Shown here in pieces: positions 36,849-45,601 of a DNA stretch of 64,000 nucleotides (its first letter is position 1; every line of letters starts with the position of its first letter). Below the pieces are notes generated by a model. The model made no database searches. It was not told where the DNA came from and saw only the letters and a program-made list of their open reading frames with translations. This stretch comes from Paraburkholderia phytofirmans PsJN. Lineage in GTDB: Bacteria > Pseudomonadota > Gammaproteobacteria > Burkholderiales > Burkholderiaceae. The DNA lies in contig NC_010676.1 of the NCBI RefSeq assembly GCF_000020125.1, forward strand, positions 2,604,001 to 2,668,000, in the 5' to 3' direction. Made by a program: the position numbers and the translations under genes.

Positions 36849-37340
36849 TTGATAGATCTACCTCGACGCCTTATCGGCGCGGCAGTGTTTCTTGTGCTCA
36901 TGCAATTGCCCTGGGCCGGATTTTCGTACGCTGCGCAGCCAGCGTTGGCGGACGCACACGTTACTCAGGAGACAGTTACCTCGACCATCTGTCATCGCGG
37001 CCATATCTCACGCGTGCTCCCCTCCATTGACGAACAGATCCGTTTAAAGGACATGCTCCTGGAGCAGCGTGGCATAGATCCGTCGGCCGCCGCCGGTTAC
37101 GCACTCGATTTCCGTCTGCCTGTGCTGCTGGGTGGTTCGCCGGACGCACTGGCGAATCGCGACATCCTTCCATGGGAAGGCGATGCCGGTGAACGCCGCA
37201 AGCGCCGGCTCACCGTCTTCCTCAGACACTGTGTCTGCTCTGGCGAGCTTTCGCTGATGCGAGCCCAGGCGGCCATTTCCGGCGACTGGCCGCATCAGTA
37301 TTCCAACCTCTGGGCATTGACGTGCCAGGATATCAGATAG
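36849..37340 (+). CDS. Exported hypothetical protein, HNH-like fold relative
   Basis: 163 aa from a TTG start with AGGG upstream (a GTG 12 codons further is possible). Signal peptide IGAAVFLVLMQLPWAGFSYA then AQPALADA. The body matches, in order, the exported family with ICxPGWT..., YELDHLIPLELGG, NLWPQP and LVCDGKMPLxxAQ..I..DW: here VTSTICHRGHISRVLPSIDE, YALDFRLPVLLGGSPD, DILPWEGDAGERRKRRLTVF and HCVCSGELSLMRAQAAISGD. The family's D-H pair reads D-F, so any metal or nuclease function is probably lost. It lies 174 bases downstream of the YfdX gene, same strand. Confidence 0.6.
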   Translation: MIDLPRRLIGAAVFLVLMQLPWAGFSYAAQPALADAHVTQETVTSTICHRGHISRVLPSIDEQIRLKDMLLEQRGIDPSAAAGYALDFRLPVLLGGSPDALANRDILPWEGDAGERRKRRLTVFLRHCVCSGELSLMRAQAAISGDWPHQYSNLWALTCQDIR

Positions 37341-37362
37341 GCAGCGCCCGCCCTGGCGCTGC
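37341..37362. repeat. GC-rich hairpin between convergent genes
   Basis: GCAGCGCC and GGCGCTGC, perfect 8-bp arms and a 6-base loop, immediately after the stop at 37340. It may terminate or stabilise both converging transcripts; no T-run. Confidence 0.5.
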
Positions 37363-37394
37363 GGCGCCGCAAGCCGGTCAGATGAACGTCAGAT

Positions 37395-39185
37395 TCAAAA
37401 GCCGCAGGACCGGCCACCGCGCTGCAACGTGGGGCCACTGAGAGCGAGTGCGGCGTTCACAATGGCGAGGTGGGTCAAGGCTTGCGGAAAATTTCCAGCC
37501 AGATGACCGCCGGGCACGTTGTACTCTTCTGCCAGCAGGCCCACATCGTTGGCGGCTGCGAGCAGACGCTCGAACTGCTCCCGCGCCTCCCTGTCGCGGC
37601 CCTGAAGCTTCATGCATTCCGCCATCCAGCCCGAGCAAGCCAGGAACGCGCCCTCTTTTGGTCCATCTGCGTTGGGCTTCTCGCGTCGAATCAGCCCTCC
37701 CTCCGAGAGCTCGCGTTCAATCGTTGCAATCGTCGAGTCCATCCGGGGATCGCCGACGGGAAGAAAGCCGACGAGTGGCAGCAGAAGAAGACTGGCGTCC
37801 AGCGCCTGAGAACCGTAGTGTTGCGTGAACGTGCCGAGACCCTCATTCCAGCCTTCACGGCAGATCTCGTCGTGCAACGTCTGCCGCAGCGCTGTGATCC
37901 GGTCCAGCACTTCACGACTAACGAGATTGCTCCTCGAGTGGCGACTCACGAAGCGGTCGAATGCAACCCATACCATGACTTTCGAATAAGTGTAATGGCG
38001 TGGCTCCGCTCGCGACTCCCACACTCCCGAGCCGACCGTCTGCCAGATTGTCTCGAGATGCTCGACGAGCCTCTGTTCAATAGCGAATTCCTGGTCCGAC
38101 GACGGGACCCCGCCCCTCCCGGCAAGATCGAGGCAGTCAAGCAGTTCTCCATAGACATCGAGCTGATGCTGCGACGATGCCGCATTGCCGATTCGCACAG
38201 GTTTCGCAAAACGGTAACCAGGCAGCGTGTCTACGGTCCACTCGGGCAGGTGCCGTGCGCCGTCAACACGATACATGATCCGCATGTTATCGGGCGAGCC
38301 TGCAATGGCGCGAAGTAACCAGTTTCGCCAGCCCTCCGCTTCTTCGTGGTAGCCGGCATTCAGTAACGCTGTGAGGGTAAAACTTGCATCGCGCAGCCAG
38401 CAGTAGCGATAGTCCCAGTTCATTTCGCCGCCAGGCGCTTCGGGAAGCGACGTGGTAGGCGCGGCGACCAGACCACCGCTGCGCCGGTGAATCAATGCCT
38501 TGAGTGTTATCAGGGAGCGCCGGACCTGAAACGGCCAGTCCGTTTTCGAATTATCAAAACGGCCAATCCAGCCGCGCCAGAAATGCTGGGTCGAGATGAG
38601 CGCTGCTTCTGCGTCTACAGGCTCTGGTGGCCCGTCTTCCGAACGGGCGTAACTCAGGACAAAAGCAATTCGTTGTCCTTGCGAGACGTCGAAATTTGCA
38701 ACGGTCGAGTCGGAAGTCACGTGCAGCCTTAGCGGCGAGCGCAACGCAACGAGATTTGGGCCGACCTTCGCTATCATGTCGTCGCCGTCGGCAACACTCC
38801 ATGGGGGCAACGCGCCGTAGTCGAAACGCAGGCGTAAGGTGCTGCGCACCTTCACGGTTCCCCGCAAACCGGCAACGATACGTACAAGCGACGAAAAAGT
38901 CTTGCGCACCGGCATGAAATCTATGATTCTCACCTCGCCATCCGCCGTCTGGAAGTCTGTTTCCATGATCAGCGTATCTTCCTGATAGCGGCGGCTTTGG
39001 CCGGTCACTTCGCCGGCGGGTGAAAGCGACCAATGACCGTGGTCGTTTGTCCCGAGCAGCGCCGCAAAACATGCGTCGTCGTCAAAACGCGGCCAGCATA
39101 ACCAGTCGATCGAACCGTCCTTACCCACTAGCGCAGCGGTCTCGCCGTCGCCCAGCAGGGCATAATCCTCAATCAGCTTGCTCAC
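37395..39185 (-). CDS. Glycoside hydrolase family 15 protein (glucoamylase/trehalase-like)
   Basis: About 596 aa from a GTG at 39185 with GGGGAGCGGAGC ahead; the family begins SKLIEDYALLGDGETAALVG as here. N-terminal beta domain (residues 1-230), then the (alpha/alpha)6 barrel with MNWDYRYCWLRDASFTLTAL, GVWESRAEPRHYTYSKVMVW (candidate catalytic Glu) and EEYNVPGGHLAGNFPQALTH (second Glu). Bacterial members of this length, lacking a signal peptide, hydrolyse trehalose or short alpha-glucans in the cytoplasm. It is the upstream neighbour of no sugar transporter; the next gene upstream on the same strand is an SDR. A role in osmolyte turnover would suit the stress island. Confidence 0.9.
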   Translation of the reverse strand: MSKLIEDYALLGDGETAALVGKDGSIDWLCWPRFDDDACFAALLGTNDHGHWSLSPAGEVTGQSRRYQEDTLIMETDFQTADGEVRIIDFMPVRKTFSSLVRIVAGLRGTVKVRSTLRLRFDYGALPPWSVADGDDMIAKVGPNLVALRSPLRLHVTSDSTVANFDVSQGQRIAFVLSYARSEDGPPEPVDAEAALISTQHFWRGWIGRFDNSKTDWPFQVRRSLITLKALIHRRSGGLVAAPTTSLPEAPGGEMNWDYRYCWLRDASFTLTALLNAGYHEEAEGWRNWLLRAIAGSPDNMRIMYRVDGARHLPEWTVDTLPGYRFAKPVRIGNAASSQHQLDVYGELLDCLDLAGRGGVPSSDQEFAIEQRLVEHLETIWQTVGSGVWESRAEPRHYTYSKVMVWVAFDRFVSRHSRSNLVSREVLDRITALRQTLHDEICREGWNEGLGTFTQHYGSQALDASLLLLPLVGFLPVGDPRMDSTIATIERELSEGGLIRREKPNADGPKEGAFLACSGWMAECMKLQGRDREAREQFERLLAAANDVGLLAEEYNVPGGHLAGNFPQALTHLAIVNAALALSGPTLQRGGRSCGF

Positions 39186-39241
39186 GCTCCGCTCCCCTAT
39201 CGCCACTCGCAACGGCGCCGGATTCTGTTTCCGCGTCGACT

Positions 39242-40240
39242 TTATTTCTCGCGTTTCCTGCCAATCAGGACGCTAATCCCGCCCAGTATTGCGACACCCG
39301 TCACCGCCAAGAAAGCGTTGCGATGCCTGTTGGTAAACATTTCCCAGCTTGTCGTCCTCGACCGGCTGTCAAAACGGCCGTGAGCACCATAGTCGCCAGA
39401 CACAGGTTCAAAGAGGTTGGCAGGGGCATCGGGGGCGAGTGGTTCATCAGTAAGCTGCCCCTTGTAGCCGGCGCTTGCGAGATACCTGTCGATTAGCCCT
39501 GGAGCGATGCGATTCGCGAGGATCGCTTTGACGGTGGGAAACCCCACCCAGACCTCACGGCGCCGGTGTGTTGCCGCAAAGAAAATGGCTCGCGCGGCCA
39601 CTTCCGGTTCATAAATAGGCGCCACTGGCTGCGCCTTTTTCCCCATCTTGTTTAACGCCCAATCAAATTGCGGGGTATTGACAGCGGGCAGGTCAACCGT
39701 CGTCAAGTGGACGTCCAGTCCGTCATGAATGATTTCGGACCGCAGTGCATCCGTAAAGCCGCGCACGGCGAACTTGGCTCCGCAATAGATCGACTGGAGC
39801 GGCACTGATCGATATCCCAGTGCCGAGCCAACGTTGACAATCGTCCCGCGGTTTCTGGTGCGCATGCGCGAAAGTGCCGCCATCGTGCCGTGCACCTGGC
39901 CTAAGTAAGTGACCTTGGTGCCCCGTTCAAACTCCTGCGCGGTAAGCTTCGAGACCGGCGCAAACACCGTGGCCATTGCAACGTTGACCCAGACATCGAT
40001 TGGTCCAAGCTCCCGCTCGGCCAGCGAGGCGGCCGCCTCGACAGCGTCGGCATCGGCCACGTCCGTCTGTATGCCGAGGCCCCGTACGCCATACGACGCT
40101 TTCAGGTCCGCAGCGGCATGGTCGAGCCGGCCTTTATCACGTGACAGCAAAGCGACGTCATATCCGTGCCGCGCGAACTCCGCGACGGTTGCACGTCCGA
40201 CACCTGCACCGGCTCCTGTCACCACGACAACCTTGGACAT
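39242..40240 (-). CDS. SDR family oxidoreductase with C-terminal membrane helix
   Basis: 332 aa. Cofactor motif VVTGAGAGVGRATVAEFARH, NVA motif VNVAMATVFAPV, catalytic Ser in VNVGSALGYRSVPL and Y-x3-K in IYCGAKFAVRGF. About 70 residues longer than a classic SDR: the tail carries SRTTSWEMFTNRHRNAFLAV and a membrane helix TGVAILGGISVLIGRKREK. This extended type, often annotated as SDR with unknown substrate, is common in rhizosphere bacteria. It is 56 bases upstream of the GH15 gene, same strand, so likely in its operon. Confidence 0.9.
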   Translation of the reverse strand: MSKVVVVTGAGAGVGRATVAEFARHGYDVALLSRDKGRLDHAAADLKASYGVRGLGIQTDVADADAVEAAASLAERELGPIDVWVNVAMATVFAPVSKLTAQEFERGTKVTYLGQVHGTMAALSRMRTRNRGTIVNVGSALGYRSVPLQSIYCGAKFAVRGFTDALRSEIIHDGLDVHLTTVDLPAVNTPQFDWALNKMGKKAQPVAPIYEPEVAARAIFFAATHRRREVWVGFPTVKAILANRIAPGLIDRYLASAGYKGQLTDEPLAPDAPANLFEPVSGDYGAHGRFDSRSRTTSWEMFTNRHRNAFLAVTGVAILGGISVLIGRKREK

Positions 40241-40795
40241 AAGATGTTCCTTTTTACGCGCGCAAATAGGTGAGCCGGGTGAGGACGTGTGAACGGCGCG
40301 CTAACAAATCGTCATCTACCAAAACTCGTCGCAGCAGTTTTTGTTCCCACGCGCTCGCAATGCCCGCGCTATGCAACCCGATGCGCAGCAACGTCTGAGG
40401 TCCATATCGCTCGAACGGGCCGATTACGACGCACGACGCGAAGCCTCGCCCGAACTATCCCGGAAGCACGTTTGAGTCGATAGATCTGCATGTTCAACTT
40501 TCGCCGCCGCAGTGCTTTCGTCTGCGGCCGTGGAGACGGCGTCGCGATCGGACTCGCCTGCCCGGACTTTGAAACGAATCTTGCACATGTTCACGTCTGG
40601 CCACAACACGTGTCACTAGCGACACGCTTCCATTTATTGCGAAATCACGAGCGGTTTTTGTCGACTTTGATGCAGAGCGTCGAACCTTTCCGTAAGGCAC
40701 GAGTAGCGTAGATAAAAGCGCTTGAGCCCACGAACTCGCACGCCAATTCCAGATCAAACCGTAATTAGCCCGGGATCTGTTTTCGGGAGCACGTG
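40241..40795. promoter_or_regulatory. Divergent region, SDR / Rieske gene
   Basis: 555 bases without a supported gene. An inverted repeat CGTGTC-N6-GACACG at 40609-40626 is a candidate operator; it is not the same as the island palindrome. Confidence 0.45.
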
Positions 40796-41416
40796 ATGGA
40801 ATCTGTTCAATTTCCGCATGAAGACATCAACCGCCGCCAGTGGCTGGTCGCTACTTCAATCGCAGGCGGAATTGCTGGCGTTGCAACCCTGTTGCCTTTT
40901 GTCGCCTCGATGGAACCATCGGAGAAAAGCAGAGCTGCAGGTGCGCCCGTCACGGTTGATATCAGTCGGCTGCCGCCGGGAGCCATGGCCACGGTCGCGT
41001 GGCGCGGAGTGCCCGTTTTTCTCGTCAATCGCACACCGGCAATGCTCAGAGCAGTCGTCACCCCAAACTCCATGGTCGCTGATCCGTCGACAGAGCGGCC
41101 TTTCTCGATGCCGATGCCTGACTACTGCAAAAACGAATATCGCTCGCGCGCCGACCATCAGAACCTTCTTGTCGTCGTGGGCGTTTGTACCCATCTCGGG
41201 TGCACGCCGCGTCCGCGCTTCGAGGCAGGTCCACAGCCGAACTTGCCGGATAACTGGCCGGGCGGATTTTTATGCCCATGTCACGGCTCGACGTACGACC
41301 TGGCCGGCCGCGTGTTTAAAGACAAGCCCACACCGCAGAATCTTGACGTGCCGCGTTTCAGGTTCACGTCATTGACAACGGTCATAGTGGGCGAAGACGA
41401 GCGAGGAGAAGCGTAG
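40796..41416 (+). CDS. Rieske iron-sulfur subunit of a cytochrome bc1 complex (orphan copy)
   Basis: 206 aa. Twin-arginine-type membrane anchor INRRQWLVATSIAGGIAGVA, then the 2Fe-2S domain with GVCTHLGCTPRPRFEAG and FLCPCHGSTYDLAGRVFKDK, both ligand boxes complete (C-T-H and C-P-C-H). Normally PetA sits in petABC with cytochrome b and c1; neither is nearby, so this is an additional Rieske protein. GGGAG stands ahead of ATG 40796. Its position 200 bases before a TPP-dependent oxidase-type enzyme suggests a specialised electron-transfer role, or an alternate subunit for stress conditions. Whether it assembles with bc1 is unknown. Confidence 0.9.
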   Translation: MESVQFPHEDINRRQWLVATSIAGGIAGVATLLPFVASMEPSEKSRAAGAPVTVDISRLPPGAMATVAWRGVPVFLVNRTPAMLRAVVTPNSMVADPSTERPFSMPMPDYCKNEYRSRADHQNLLVVVGVCTHLGCTPRPRFEAGPQPNLPDNWPGGFLCPCHGSTYDLAGRVFKDKPTPQNLDVPRFRFTSLTTVIVGEDERGEA

Positions 41417-41614
41417 CCAGGTTGCGAATTCCGGCAACGCCGAACCAATGCAGCCTCAGTCATCGATGATGCTTCGTTGCCAACTCACGCGCGCCGACTG
41501 CGCTTACCGCAGTCGGATTGAAAGCCCAAACATTACGGCCTGCAATAACGCGGAACGATACTTGCGCATCTCAGATACAGCTCGTTTATGCCAGCCTGAC
41601 GATCGGAGACTGAG

Positions 41615-43447
41615 ATGGCGCAAACCGTAGGTGACTTTATTATCGGGCGGCTTCACGCATGGGGCGTACGTCGCATTTATGGATATCCCGGCGACGGGAT
41701 CAACGGTGTTTTTGGCGCACTCAACCGCGCTCAGTCCGAAGCCAGAAATTCAAAATCCGGCAACCCGACGCAGCCCATCGAGTTCGTGCAGGTCCGGCAC
41801 GAAGAAATGGCGGCCTTCATGGCGTCTGCCCATGCAAAATTCACCGGCGAACTCGGCGTATGCATTGCCACTTCGGGCCCCGGCGCTTCGCATCTGATCA
41901 CCGGCCTCTATGATGCGAGAATGGATCACATGCCCGTGCTCGCCATCGCGGGTCAGCAGGCACGAGCGGCCCTGGGTGGCCACTACCAGCAGGAACTCGA
42001 CCTCGCTTCGATGTTCAAAGACGTTGCCGGCGCCTTCGTCGAACAGGCTTCGGTGCCCGCGCAGGTGCGCCATCTCGTTGACCGTGCTGTCCGCACGGCG
42101 CTAGCCGAGCGTAAGGTCACGGCACTCATCCTCCCAAACGATCTGCAGGATCTGCGCTATGAAGCGCCGGACCGCAAGCACGGTACGTTACATTCCGGCG
42201 TCGGCTATCGCGCGCCGCGTCTCGTACCCTATCCCGACGACCTGCAGCAGGCCGCCGAGGTGCTCAACGCTGGCAAGAAAGTCGCGATCCTCGTCGGAGC
42301 CGGTGCACTACACGCAACAGATGAAGTCATCGCCATCGCCGAAAAACTCGGCGCGGGCGTTGCCAAGGCACTCCTCGGCAAGGCCGCGTTGCCAGACGAC
42401 CTGCCATGGGTCACCGGCGCCATTGGTCTACTGGGCACCAAGCCAAGCTATGACCTCATGATGGAATGCGACACCCTGCTGATGATCGGTTCCGGCTTCC
42501 CTTACTCGGAATTTTTGCCGAAGGAAGGCGCCGCACGAGGCGTGCAGATCGACTTGAAGGCCGACATGCTGAGTCTGCGCTATCCAATGGAAGTCAATCT
42601 CGTTGGCGATAGTGTCGAGACATTGCGTGCATTGCTGCCGCTGCTCGAAGATAAGAAGGATCGTGCATGGCGCGGGAAGATTGAAGGCTGGACGAAGGAC
42701 TGGTGGAAGACGCTCGACAAGCGCGCCCATGAGGCCGGCAAGGACGCAGTCAATCCGCAGCGCACCGTGTGGGAATTGTCGAAGCGCATTCCCGCCGACT
42801 CGATCGTAACGAGCGATTCGGGCTCCTGTGCGAACTGGTACGCACGCGATCTGAAGGTTCAGCGCGGCATGATGTGTTCGCTCTCGGATGGCCTCGCATC
42901 GATGGGTGCAGCGGTCCCCTATGCGATCGCAGCCAAGTTTGCCTTTCCCGAGCGTCCCGTCATCGCGCTGGTCGGCGACGGTGCCATGCAGATGAACAAC
43001 ATGGCTGAACTGATCACCGTTTCGAAGTACTGGAAAGACTGGGCCAATCCGCGCTGGATCTGCATGGTGCTGAACAACTCCGACCTCAATCAGGTGACAT
43101 GGGAGCAGCGCGCCGTGGAAGGCGATCCCAAGTTCGAAGCGTCGCAGGATATCCCGTCCGTGCCGTATCACAAGTTCGCGGAACTGATTGGCCTCAAAGG
43201 TATTTACGTCGACAACGATGAACAGATGGGCGCCGCGTGGGACGAAGCGCTGGCCGCGGATCGTCCGGTCGTCATCGAAGTGAAGTCCGATCCGAACATC
43301 GCACCATTGCCGCCGCATATCACGCTCGCGCAGGCCAAGGCGTTTGCGTCGACGTTAATGAAGGGTGATCCGAACGAAGGCAACGTGATCGTCGAAACGG
43401 CCAAACAGGTGCTCGGCGCAGTCCTCCCCGGTCATCACGACAAGTAA
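41615..43447 (+). CDS. Thiamine-pyrophosphate enzyme of the pyruvate oxidase/acetolactate synthase family
   Basis: 610 aa. N-terminal TPP pyrimidine domain with RRIYGYPGDGINGVFGAL and RHEEMAAFMASAHAKFTG (catalytic Glu), GVCIATSGPGASHLITGLYD; central domain VAILVGAGALHATDEVI; C-terminal domain with the TPP diphosphate motif ALVGDGAMQMNNMAELITVS ... VLNNSDLNQVTWEQR (GDG to NN). It resembles PoxB-type pyruvate oxidase but lacks a clear amphipathic membrane tail. A real substrate may be a 2-keto acid produced by the downstream enolase-superfamily enzyme. It is the first gene of a five-gene unit, 10 bases before the next start. Confidence 0.88.
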   Translation: MAQTVGDFIIGRLHAWGVRRIYGYPGDGINGVFGALNRAQSEARNSKSGNPTQPIEFVQVRHEEMAAFMASAHAKFTGELGVCIATSGPGASHLITGLYDARMDHMPVLAIAGQQARAALGGHYQQELDLASMFKDVAGAFVEQASVPAQVRHLVDRAVRTALAERKVTALILPNDLQDLRYEAPDRKHGTLHSGVGYRAPRLVPYPDDLQQAAEVLNAGKKVAILVGAGALHATDEVIAIAEKLGAGVAKALLGKAALPDDLPWVTGAIGLLGTKPSYDLMMECDTLLMIGSGFPYSEFLPKEGAARGVQIDLKADMLSLRYPMEVNLVGDSVETLRALLPLLEDKKDRAWRGKIEGWTKDWWKTLDKRAHEAGKDAVNPQRTVWELSKRIPADSIVTSDSGSCANWYARDLKVQRGMMCSLSDGLASMGAAVPYAIAAKFAFPERPVIALVGDGAMQMNNMAELITVSKYWKDWANPRWICMVLNNSDLNQVTWEQRAVEGDPKFEASQDIPSVPYHKFAELIGLKGIYVDNDEQMGAAWDEALAADRPVVIEVKSDPNIAPLPPHITLAQAKAFASTLMKGDPNEGNVIVETAKQVLGAVLPGHHDK

Positions 43448-43457
43448 GCGTGCCGAC

Positions 43458-44579
43458 ATGACAGATCGCACCGCAACCCACCGCGCGGCGCAAGCGCCCG
43501 TGAATCGACTACGCGCGAGCGCCTACCGCATCCCGACCGACGCGCCTGAAGCCGACGGCACTTTCTCGTGGAAGGCGACCACACTGGTCGTCGTCGAAGT
43601 GGAAGCTGCCGGGCAAACCGGCATCGGCTACACGTATAGCGATAAAAGCCTTGTCACGTTGGTTCACGACGCCCTGGGCGAATGCGTGCTGCACAGCGAC
43701 GTATGGGATATTCGCGCGATCTGGCAGCGCATGCAGCGTCAGGTACGCAATCTCGGGCGTTCGGGTCTGGCGGCCACGGCTATCTCGGCAACGGATTGCG
43801 CGCTGTGGGACCTGAAAGCGAAACTGCTCGGCGTGCCGCTCGTGCGCCTGCTCGGCGCAGCGCGTGAATCCGTGCCGCTTTATGGCAGCGGCGGCTTCAC
43901 CACCTACAGCGACAAACAGATGCGCGAGCAGTTGGCCGGCTGGGTGGAGCGCGATGGTTGCCGCTGGGTGAAGATCAAAATTGGGACCGATCCGCAGAAA
44001 GATCCTGGGCGCGTGGAAACGGCGCGCGCGGCGATTGGCGATGCGGGACTTTTCGTGGACGCCAATGGCGCGTTCACACCGCAGCAGGCATTACATTGGG
44101 CTCAACGTTTCGCCCAGCAGCGGGTCGAATGGTTCGAGGAGCCAGTCTCGTCCGACGATCCTGCGGGTCTGCACTTTGTGCGCGGGCATGCGCCAGCCGG
44201 CATGGAGATCGCCGCTGGCGAATACGGCTACACGCTCGACGACTTCCGGCAGTTACTGGCCGCGCAATCCGTCGATGTTCTTCAGGCCGACGTGAGCCGC
44301 TGCGGCGGCATCACTGGCTTCATGCAGGCGGCCGATCTCTGCGACGCCTTTCACGTGCCGCTGTCGGCTCACTGCGCGCCCGCCTTGCATCTGCATGTTG
44401 CGTGCGCCGTGCCGCGCCTGCGTCATCAGGAATGGTTTCACGACCACGTGCGGATCGAGTCAATGCTGTTCGACGGCGCGCCGCAGGCAATAGACGGGAC
44501 TATCGCGCCCGACCTGACACGCCCCGGTTGCGGACTCGAACTCAAATCTCGCGACGCTGCGGCGTATCAGGTCCAATAA
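43458..44579 (+). CDS. Enolase-superfamily enzyme (mandelate racemase/muconate lactonizing type)
   Basis: 373 aa. N-terminal capping domain, then the TIM barrel: catalytic Lys in KIKIG (residues ~173), metal ligands in LFVDANGAFTPQQAL (Asp), VEWFEEPVSSDDPAG (Glu) and AAGEYGYTLDDF (Glu), and VPLSAHCAPALHLHVACAVP with a His acting as acid/base. The pattern suits an acid-sugar dehydratase or racemase. It follows the TPP-enzyme gene by 10 bases. A dehydratase product (2-keto-3-deoxy acid) would be a logical TPP-enzyme substrate. Specificity unknown. Confidence 0.9.
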   Translation: MTDRTATHRAAQAPVNRLRASAYRIPTDAPEADGTFSWKATTLVVVEVEAAGQTGIGYTYSDKSLVTLVHDALGECVLHSDVWDIRAIWQRMQRQVRNLGRSGLAATAISATDCALWDLKAKLLGVPLVRLLGAARESVPLYGSGGFTTYSDKQMREQLAGWVERDGCRWVKIKIGTDPQKDPGRVETARAAIGDAGLFVDANGAFTPQQALHWAQRFAQQRVEWFEEPVSSDDPAGLHFVRGHAPAGMEIAAGEYGYTLDDFRQLLAAQSVDVLQADVSRCGGITGFMQAADLCDAFHVPLSAHCAPALHLHVACAVPRLRHQEWFHDHVRIESMLFDGAPQAIDGTIAPDLTRPGCGLELKSRDAAAYQVQ

Positions 44580-44596
44580 CTAAGGAATCCTCGTCC

Positions 44597-45601
44597 ATGA
44601 GTTCTCAACGACTTACGGGGCTGCTATGCGCAGTGGCGGGCGCTACAGTTGTGAGCGCATTTGCGCTACGGGCGAAGCGCCGCGGCGCCGGCGTCGAAGC
44701 GACTGGCGCGATAACGCGCGCCCTGAATGCACGCGACCATGGCGCGCCTGCGCGATCCACTTTGTTGCCTGCGCCTCGGCCATCCGGCGTCCAGACCCAC
44801 ATCGAAGCAGCCCGACGCTTTAATCACAGTTCCGCGCTGCTTGCGCTCTCCGTACTCGCCGATAGCGCAATGGAGCACTATCGCGGCTCGTTCGACAACC
44901 CCGCGATGTATACGCCGCTCGTCTCTGCCACGCTTTCGCTGTTGGCTGGTTTGCATGGCGGGAGGGATGACCGGCAGGAGACACATCAACTACGTCACGC
45001 GATCTATCTGGCTGCAGCCGTCGCAGGTATCGCGGGCACGGGCTTCCATTTTTATAACGTCACGAAGCGGCCCGGCGCCTGGAGCTGGAACAACCTGTTT
45101 CATGCGGCGCCGGTCGGTGCGCCGATGGCATTGCTGCTCTCCGGCGCGCTGGGCGCCGTCGCCGAACAGTTGCGCGACCAGCCCGCGCACGACCCGCGAC
45201 TGCTTGGTATGCCGGCCGGTCGCGCGCTTGGCTTGCTGGTGAGTGCGGGCTTGATCGGCACGGTCGGAGAAGTCGCGCTGCTGCATTTTCGCGGCGCGTT
45301 TCAGCATCGTGCGATGTATGCGCCGATAGTCGTGCCACCGCTCGCTGCAGCGCTGCTCGCCCAAGCAGCGCTCGCCGTGCCACGCGAGCGCTGGCTCACG
45401 CGGCTGTGGCTGCGGGTCACCACGGCGCTCGGCTTCGTCGGCGCCGGCTTCCACGTGCGCGGGATTGCTCGCCGGCAAGGCGGCTGGCGCAACTGGAGCC
45501 AGAACCTGTTCAGCGGCCCGCCCTTGCCAGCGCCACCAAGCTTTTCTGCGCTGGCGCTGGCCGGCCTCGCGGCGCTGCGACTAAGAGAGAGCGAAACATG
45601 A
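44597..45601 (+). CDS. Membrane protein with internal duplication, unknown function
   Basis: 334 aa. After a signal-anchor (GLLCAVAGATVVSAFALRAK), the protein has two similar halves: EHYRGSFDNPAMYTPLVSAT and LLHFRGAFQHRAMYAPIVVP share H-x-RG-F-x3-AMY-P-V, and GTGFHFYNVTKRPGAWSWNN and GAGFHVRGIARRQGGWRNWS share G-GFH-x5-R-G-W. Each half carries about three membrane helices. I know no characterised family. It begins after AAGGA and its stop overlaps the next start (ATGA), so it is translationally linked to the dehydrogenase genes that follow, and might anchor them or carry electrons to quinone. Confidence 0.75.
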   Translation: MSSQRLTGLLCAVAGATVVSAFALRAKRRGAGVEATGAITRALNARDHGAPARSTLLPAPRPSGVQTHIEAARRFNHSSALLALSVLADSAMEHYRGSFDNPAMYTPLVSATLSLLAGLHGGRDDRQETHQLRHAIYLAAAVAGIAGTGFHFYNVTKRPGAWSWNNLFHAAPVGAPMALLLSGALGAVAEQLRDQPAHDPRLLGMPAGRALGLLVSAGLIGTVGEVALLHFRGAFQHRAMYAPIVVPPLAAALLAQAALAVPRERWLTRLWLRVTTALGFVGAGFHVRGIARRQGGWRNWSQNLFSGPPLPAPPSFSALALAGLAALRLRESET

